Below are positions 55,872-60,154 of a DNA stretch of 60,154 nt, in pieces. The stretch spans positions 1-60,154 of the forward strand of contig NZ_AYZA01000015.1 in NCBI RefSeq assembly GCF_001436315.1, written 5' to 3'. The translations under genes and the position numbers were made by a program. The DNA is from Ligilactobacillus aviarius subsp. aviarius DSM 20655 (GTDB lineage: Bacteria > Bacillota > Bacilli > Lactobacillales > Lactobacillaceae). The number at the start of each line of letters is the position of its first letter. The first letter of the stretch is position 1. The notes below the pieces were generated by a model that saw only the letters and a program-made list of their open reading frames with translations, was not told the DNA's origin and ran no database searches.

Positions 55872-55985
55872 TTGCGCACTGCTGCCGCTAGGCAAGCAAA
55901 GTGCGCAAAGGAACTGGTTAAATGAATGCAATTATTTTAACCATCCTACTAATATCGCTGGGAACGGGCTCGTTTTCCCAGCGAT
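55872..55985. other. Two strong hairpins just upstream of rep: candidate replication/transfer origin
   Basis: Hairpin 1 (55872-55908): TTGCGCACT...AGTGCGCAA with an inner GCTGCC/GGCAAGC stem. Hairpin 2 (55954-55985): ATCGCTGGGAA / TTCCCAGCGAT, an 11-bp perfect stem with a GC-rich loop. Neither is followed by a T run. Rolling-circle Rep proteins nick at such hairpins, commonly just upstream of rep. Confidence 0.5.
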
Positions 55986-56056
55986 TTGCAATATAACAAA
56001 AATGATGTTTCGAGTCTATCAAGTCAACGTTTCTATTGAGGTGAGATGAAAAAAAG

Positions 56057-57370
56057 ATGTTACAAAAAGAACAGCAAAAAGCTGAAAAAACCGCAAGCTC
56101 TCCACGTTCAAGAGGTGTGATGTACGTTCAACAATTGGATAAAATGAAGTTTTCGAGCTTAGACGCTCTTAAAAGAAGAGTACAATCGTTAAGCAAGTTA
56201 AAACGCTTTGCAATGATTGTTCATGATAAAGATACCAATGGAGATAATGAATTGGTAAAGCCACACGTTCATGTGATGCTTGAATTTGAATCTCCGCGAA
56301 TGCTAAGTGCCATTGCTAAGGAGCTTGACGATGCTCCGGAACATTTTGAATCAATGACTAAGCATAATAAGAATGGTATAAACAATGGCTTTGCCTATCT
56401 AGTTCATAGAACCAAGAATGCTTCAAATAAGTATCAATACGATCCCGATAAGGTTATTGCTAATTTCAATTATCAAGGCTTCTTAGACAAACTGAAAACT
56501 GAGGTAAATGAAGGACGCTACGAAGGCAAAATGGGGATCAGTAACTTACTAGGTGATTTCATCAACGGAAAGCTAACGAAAATTGAAGCAAAAGAAATTG
56601 CAAAAAATAGCAAGCCTGGTCAATTTGCACATATTTGTAAAAGAATTGATGAATCGGAGGTTCAAATGGAAGAACTAAAGGCTGACAAATGGATTCAAGA
56701 AATGCAAGGCAAACATGAAGCTAAAAAAGTGTTCTGGATCTATGGACCTGCTGGTGTAGGAAAAACAACTCTTGCCAAAATGATAACTGAAAGCCTTGAT
56801 AAAGGATACTTTACTTCTGGTAGTTCCCGTGATTATTTTCAGAACTATCATGGTGAGCATTGCATTTTAATCGATGAGTTAAGGCCTAATGTTATTGACT
56901 ATAGTGATTTACTAAGGATATTAGATCCATACAATTACAATTGTAACGTTCCATCAAGATATCACGACCATCGATTAACCGCCAATGCCATAGTTATTAC
57001 CTCACCATTCAGTCCCGGAGACTTTTATATTCATCAACGAGACTTAAACACTGAAGTCGATGCATTTAAACAACTTCATCGAAGATTAAACTATGTAATT
57101 CAAGTTAAACCGTTAAAAATAAGACTGATGGAATTAATCTCAGACTATGTTCCCGGAGAAATGGTAGACGGAAAATATCGTTCCGCTACCCCTCCTCAAT
57201 ATGGTCCTCGAAGAGAAGTAATGAATTACGTCATGGTAGCAATTGAAAGCGGAAAATTCCAAGAAAATTATGACCAGGATTCACGGTGCATATTATCAGT
57301 ATTGAAAAAATTGATAAGTGGTAACACCAATCCAAAAGAAAAAAGCACCATATCTAAAACAACCAAATAA
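56057..57370 (+). CDS. Rolling-circle Rep: HUH endonuclease fused to SF3 helicase
   Basis: 437 residues. The HUH motif is H70-V-H72 in KPHVHVMLE. Y114 in GFAYLVH lies 42 residues on, the same spacing as in the pMV158 RepB family (H57 to Y99). A C-terminal SF3-type ATPase has GPAGVGKTT (230-238), CILIDEL as Walker B (about 269-275) and VITSPFSPGD. This Rep_2 plus helicase architecture links plasmids, mobilizable elements and CRESS-DNA viruses. It probably nicks the element's origin and unwinds it for replication and perhaps transfer. ATG 56120, with AGAGG upstream, is an alternative start. Confidence 0.9.
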   Translation: MLQKEQQKAEKTASSPRSRGVMYVQQLDKMKFSSLDALKRRVQSLSKLKRFAMIVHDKDTNGDNELVKPHVHVMLEFESPRMLSAIAKELDDAPEHFESMTKHNKNGINNGFAYLVHRTKNASNKYQYDPDKVIANFNYQGFLDKLKTEVNEGRYEGKMGISNLLGDFINGKLTKIEAKEIAKNSKPGQFAHICKRIDESEVQMEELKADKWIQEMQGKHEAKKVFWIYGPAGVGKTTLAKMITESLDKGYFTSGSSRDYFQNYHGEHCILIDELRPNVIDYSDLLRILDPYNYNCNVPSRYHDHRLTANAIVITSPFSPGDFYIHQRDLNTEVDAFKQLHRRLNYVIQVKPLKIRLMELISDYVPGEMVDGKYRSATPPQYGPRREVMNYVMVAIESGKFQENYDQDSRCILSVLKKLISGNTNPKEKSTISKTTK

Positions 57371-57428
57371 ATACAGTGCTTAAATCAATTAACTATTACT
57401 AACTATAACACAAAAGGAGCGTGTGAAA

Positions 57429-57629
57429 ATGTTTAATGAAGAAATTTTAAACCGAAAGCAACTATGCGAAAAGTTAAATATCAGCTCTGCTCTTTTTTAT
57501 AAGATGCTTCAAAATGGATTACCCTATCGTCAATTAGACGAACATTCACGAAAGTATTACGTATTTGATGAGGTTGAAACATGGCTCATCAATAACGGAT
57601 TCAAAAAGAAAACAACTTGGCAACAATAG
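57429..57629 (+). CDS. xis: Excisionase-like helix-turn-helix protein
   Basis: 66 residues. NRKQLCEKLNISSALFYKML is a MerR/Xis-type helix-turn-helix; VFDEVETWLINNG ends the fold. It is small and basic and sits just before the integrase, as excisionases do. AAGGAG is 9 nt before ATG 57429. A terminator hairpin separates it from int, so the two may be controlled separately. Confidence 0.82.
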   Translation: MFNEEILNRKQLCEKLNISSALFYKMLQNGLPYRQLDEHSRKYYVFDEVETWLINNGFKKKTTWQQ

Positions 57630-57634
57630 TGATA

Positions 57635-57666
57635 AAATGGAGGAGTATCATACTTCTCCATTTTTT
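57635..57666 (+). terminator. Terminator between xis and int
   Basis: TGGAGGAGTA-TCA-TACTTCTCCA followed by six T, directly before the integrase ribosome site. Confidence 0.8.
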
Positions 57667-57677
57667 GGAGGATTATA

Positions 57678-58898
57678 ATGACAATTAAAAAAATGACCAC
57701 CGGAAAGTATAAAGGAAAATGGCAAGTAAGAATTCAACCAACAAATAGAGTTACAAAAGAACGGATTAATGTTACACCCCTATACGCTTCTACTAAAAGA
57801 GAAGCTGCTAAGATTGAACACAAAATGTGGAATGAATACAATGCAGGATTTGACTTTGAAACCTCTAAGCATATGTTTACAGATGAGTTTGATCGTTATG
57901 TCAATAAGAGAATCAAAGATGGATATTGGAGTGATAATACAATTAAGGCATGGAACTACTCTAACAGAATCTTTAAGCAATACTTTAAAGATGTAAAAAT
58001 GACTGATATGAACCAGGATCTTGTTCGTGAATTTTCAAGAAAGTTTGTTGCTGAACACAACGCTTCTGCAAGCAAAGATTCTGTAATCGCAAAATGCCTA
58101 ACACACATGCGAAAATTTTTTAAGCCTTTGGTAGGAAAATGCTTCAACGAAAATCCTGTTCCTGAACGTCCACTACAACAATTCTTTAGAACTGATGAAC
58201 TGGCATCTCAGCATCAGTATCATTTGCTAAATGATTCCGAATACTCCGCCTTAAAAGAAGCCATCCTAAACAGTTTAAACATATGCAACCCTACTAAATC
58301 GGTTTCCAAACTTGCCGTTTGGATTGGTTTAGAAACCGGAATGCGTCCACAAGAAATTCAGGCGTTAAAATGGGATAACCTAGTTTTAGATGACGTCAAT
58401 CCATATTTCATTATTAATGATTCATGGAATGGAACTGCCGGTAAGTTAAACGGGCATTTAAAATCTAGAAAAATGGGGGAATTCAGAAAAACATTACCTA
58501 TTTCAAAAGAACTAGTCGAGACGCTGAGTGAGTTTAAAGACGTTCAAAAGGCTTACCTACAATCAAAGCAAATTGAAAATAAATGTAATTTTATTTTACT
58601 GAACTTGAATAACTATCAAAAAGCAAGTTCAGGTATTCCAGTTAACCAGCATCGGATGAATGATATGTTGCATAAATTGGGAGAACTAGCCAATATAAAG
58701 ATTTTACCGAATGAGAAATGGTCGATGTATTCTTTAAGACATAGTGCAGCAACTAAGCTTGGGAACACTCCTAAAATGAGTTACCCATGGGCTGCCAGCA
58801 GACTAGGACATACACTTGCACAATTCATGAAAACGTACGTTCATGTTGATAAAGACATTGACCTAAACATGGAAAATAAATGGCTTGTCCAGCAATAA
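57678..58898 (+). CDS. int: Tyrosine-type site-specific integrase
   Basis: 406 residues. An N-terminal arm-binding-like domain (about 1-60, GKYKGKWQVRIQPTNR) and a core-binding domain (about 65-160) precede the catalytic domain. R223 is in TGMRPQEIQALKW, R354 in SLRHSAATKLG, H378 in RLGHT and the nucleophile Y387 in KTYVH. The first His of the usual HxLRH is Tyr351. GGAGG is before the ATG. It stands at the right end next to attR, as expected for tRNA-integrating elements. Confidence 0.94.
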   Translation: MTIKKMTTGKYKGKWQVRIQPTNRVTKERINVTPLYASTKREAAKIEHKMWNEYNAGFDFETSKHMFTDEFDRYVNKRIKDGYWSDNTIKAWNYSNRIFKQYFKDVKMTDMNQDLVREFSRKFVAEHNASASKDSVIAKCLTHMRKFFKPLVGKCFNENPVPERPLQQFFRTDELASQHQYHLLNDSEYSALKEAILNSLNICNPTKSVSKLAVWIGLETGMRPQEIQALKWDNLVLDDVNPYFIINDSWNGTAGKLNGHLKSRKMGEFRKTLPISKELVETLSEFKDVQKAYLQSKQIENKCNFILLNLNNYQKASSGIPVNQHRMNDMLHKLGELANIKILPNEKWSMYSLRHSAATKLGNTPKMSYPWAASRLGHTLAQFMKTYVHVDKDIDLNMENKWLVQQ

Positions 58899-58904
58899 AC
58901 GTGA

Positions 58905-58919
58905 ACATCAGATGCACAT
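58905..58919 (+). promoter_or_regulatory. Right-end copy of ACATCAGATGCACAT (candidate integrase arm site)
   Basis: Exact 15-nt match to 46779-46793 and 46983-46997 at the other end of the element. Sites shared by both ends near attL/attR are typical of integrase arm-type binding. Confidence 0.55.
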
Positions 58920-58981
58920 TTTGAACTATTGCATTTGTAGAAACGTTATTATATCAGCATAAATCGATTACCCGCTAATCT

Positions 58982-58999
58982 GATAGATAGCTTAAATAA
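58982..58999 (+). other. attR core of the integrative element
   Basis: Exact 18-bp copy of the tRNA-Thr 3' end (46664-46681), 83 nt past the integrase stop. It lies in the gene-free stretch 58899-59331. Confidence 0.88.
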
Positions 59000-59067
59000 A
59001 CTTCATTAACTTTTCAAGTCCTTATGAAATCAACGTTTTTCATAGGGATTTTTATTTTAAATAAGGA

Positions 59068-59280
59068 TAAATGCACGAGGAAAATGAATTAAATGCACAG
59101 AGAATGCACAGCATTTTGAAGCTGTGTGCATGAAAAATCACGAGGAGTTGTTACAAACGTTGATATAACAGACTTTATGCCTGTTTTTTGTGTGCATCAA
59201 GTCAATTATCTTCTTTTAGAACAATCATTTGGACAAATTCACACTTTTATGTGCATTTTCACTTTTTTGTGTGCATTTTT
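59068..59280 (+). repeat. TGTGCA/TGCACA motif cluster and a degenerate left-end-type repeat
   Basis: The stretch between attR and the sigma-factor gene has about eight TGCAC/TGTGCA motifs in both orientations. At 59156-59198 it carries CGTTGATATAACAGACTTTA and GCCTGTTTTTTGTGTGCA, a degenerate third copy of the terminator part of the 46741/46944 repeats, outside attR. It may be a remnant of an earlier insertion. Confidence 0.6.
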
Positions 59281-59331
59281 AAAATTCAAAGTCTTTTCCG
59301 TTTATAATAACACCATCATAGCAGATAGGCG

Positions 59332-59925
59332 GTGATAACCGTAAACTATGATAAAGTTTGTAAAGATTACTCTGATACCGATATTGCTAATGGTAAATAT
59401 GAACTTTCACAAGTTTATAACCAGTATCTTCCACTTGTTCGAAGTGTCTGTAAACGATATTACCTCCATTTATATGATACGGATGATTTGCAACAAGAAG
59501 CTCTAATCGTATGTCACAAATCTATCCAAAGATATAATTTGGATCATAAAATTTCATTCGGAGCTTTTTATAAATTAAATCTTGAGCGCCATTTTTGCAG
59601 CCTTCTCCGTCATGAAAAAAGTCAAAAAAGAATGGTTGACTCAATCGCAACATCGTATGAACAATATCTTGAAGAAACTGCAAATGAAATTTGTGATCAG
59701 ACCACATCTTATTTTAGTGGTATCGAAGCAACTTTCTTAAGTAAAATTGATTTTATTGACACTCTTGTCCAACTCTCAGCTTTCGAAAAAAGCGTTTTGC
59801 ATTTACATTTAACTACCCACAAAAATAAGAATGAAATTGCAACTGAATTGAATGTTAAAATCGAAAAGATCTATTGTACTTTCTATCAAATCAAGAAAAA
59901 GTTAAGAAACAAGTTTGGTGACTAA
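59332..59925 (+). CDS. Sigma-70-family factor, ComX/SigH-like
   Basis: 197 residues. Region 2 shows LPLVRSVCKRYYLHLYDTDD followed by LQQEALIVCHKSIQRYN and FGAFYKLNLERHF; region 4 is a helix-turn-helix (LTTHKNKNEIATELNVKIEK). Size and lack of regions 1 and 3 fit ComX/SigH-type alternative sigma factors that drive competence genes in lactic acid bacteria. The start is GTG 59332 with AGGCGG just upstream. It is chromosomal, now lying directly behind the inserted element, so the insertion replaces its upstream DNA. Confidence 0.8.
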   Translation: MITVNYDKVCKDYSDTDIANGKYELSQVYNQYLPLVRSVCKRYYLHLYDTDDLQQEALIVCHKSIQRYNLDHKISFGAFYKLNLERHFCSLLRHEKSQKRMVDSIATSYEQYLEETANEICDQTTSYFSGIEATFLSKIDFIDTLVQLSAFEKSVLHLHLTTHKNKNEIATELNVKIEKIYCTFYQIKKKLRNKFGD

Positions 59926-59968
59926 TTCAGAGTAATCAAAAATTTCTGATTTTATTCAGAAAAACAGT

Positions 59969-59998
59969 AAGAGACCGTGACTTCAATCACGGTCTCTT
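59969..59998. terminator. Hairpin between the sigma-factor gene and the converging rRNA/tRNA unit
   Basis: AAGAGACCGTGA-CTTCAA-TCACGGTCTCTT, a perfect 12-bp stem. On the minus strand it is followed by ACTGTTTTT and so ends the 5S-tRNA-Gly transcript. A smaller TTTCTGA...TCAGAAA stem (59943-59962) is next to it. Confidence 0.82.
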
Positions 59999-60024
59999 AT
60001 TTCATATCGAATCGAAAGTTATCA

Positions 60025-60096
60025 AGCGGAAGACGGGATTCGAACCCGCGACCCCCACCATGGCAAGGTGATGTTCTACCACTGAACTACTTCCGC
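60025..60096 (-). tRNA. tRNA-Gly (GCC anticodon)
   Basis: Complete cloverleaf on the minus strand: acceptor GCGGAAG/CTTCCGC, anticodon loop TTGCCAT (GCC), T loop TTCGAAT, discriminator T. CCA is not encoded. It directly follows the 5S rRNA. Confidence 0.95.
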
Positions 60097-60101
60097 ATAA
60101 C

Positions 60102-60154
60102 AAGCACGGCAACTTCCTACCCTCGCAGGAGGCGTTCCTCCAACTACTATCGGC
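60102..60154 (-). rRNA. 5S rRNA, 3' part (partial)
   Basis: On the minus strand GATAGTAGTTGGAGGAACGC, then CTCCTGCGAGGGTAGGAAG and TGCC match the 3' half of Firmicute 5S rRNA. The 5' half lies beyond the right edge. Confidence 0.88.

Larger units (their letters stand above)
46664..58999. mobile_element. 12.3-kb integrative (mobilizable) element in tRNA-Thr
   Basis: It is bounded by an exact 18-bp direct repeat. The order from the right end inward is tyrosine integrase (57678-58898), excisionase-like (57429-57629), HUH/SF3 Rep (56057-57370), candidate origin hairpins, membrane protein, FtsK-like ATPase, small ORF, then leftward genes for an unknown charged protein, a serine recombinase and SEC10/PgrA surface exclusion. 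A rightward AbiF gene with its RNA lies at the left end. No type IV secretion channel or separate relaxase is visible, so it fits an element mobilised by a helper, using Rep as nicking enzyme. Mobility is inferred. Confidence 0.85.

Overview
The window looks like a low-GC Gram-positive chromosome of the family Lactobacillaceae. The support is LPXTG anchors (LPQTG), Shine-Dalgarno-led starts that often use GTG or TTG, a Wzz/Wze/Wzb-type (CpsC/CpsD/CpsB) exopolysaccharide (EPS) module, a cell-wall GH68 fructansucrase, and guaA/coaA/helD/hflX-type housekeeping genes. I do not assign a genus.

Region 1 (1-2228) is the 5' part of a surface adhesin gene on the minus strand that runs off the left edge. 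It encodes a signal segment, Cna-type domains and a very long Ser/Lys repeat. Region 2 (2480-29235) is a large, mosaic EPS locus. It carries two priming sugar-phosphate transferases, CpsB/C/D regulation, GT2/GT8/GT14/GT32-like and Stealth transferases, three paralogous putative galactofuranosyltransferases, two Wzy-like polymerases, a YfhO-type membrane protein, two serine-hydrolase-like proteins (one without its catalytic residues), an LPXTG mucin-binding-type protein and an LCP ligase. One GT2 gene is split at a G8 homopolymer, which makes it a phase-variation candidate. The stretch from about 8.5 to 22.5 kb is visibly AT-richer than the first EPS genes and was probably acquired separately. 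No Wzx flippase and no UDP-galactopyranose mutase is visible.

Region 3 (29379-34645) has a cell-wall-anchored fructansucrase with a strong promoter, a stand-alone GT2 and a frameshifted Gfo/Idh/MocA oxidoreductase. Two copies of a structured intergenic element of about 160-175 nt lie at 28.1 kb and 32.2 kb. Region 4 (34764-46537) is core chromosome: guaA, coaA, a HelD-like helicase, DedA, a Kef-type antiporter, hflX, a two-gene membrane/secreted unit with a Fur-like box, a Fur-family regulator and a guanylate-kinase-like protein.

Region 5 (46664-58999) is an integrative element of about 12.3 kb inserted in the 3' end of a tRNA-Thr(GGT) gene. It is bounded by an 18-bp direct repeat. It carries a tyrosine integrase, an excisionase-like protein, an HUH endonuclease/SF3 helicase Rep, an FtsK-like coupling ATPase, a serine recombinase with an unknown charged partner, a SEC10/PgrA surface-exclusion protein, and an AbiF (Abi_2, HEPN) defence gene with a compact terminator-ended RNA directly upstream. 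It looks like a mobilizable element carrying a phage-defence toxin/RNA pair and an exclusion protein. Region 6 (59000-60154) holds a TGTGCA-rich upstream region, a ComX/SigH-like sigma factor, tRNA-Gly(GCC) and the 3' end of a 5S rRNA gene.
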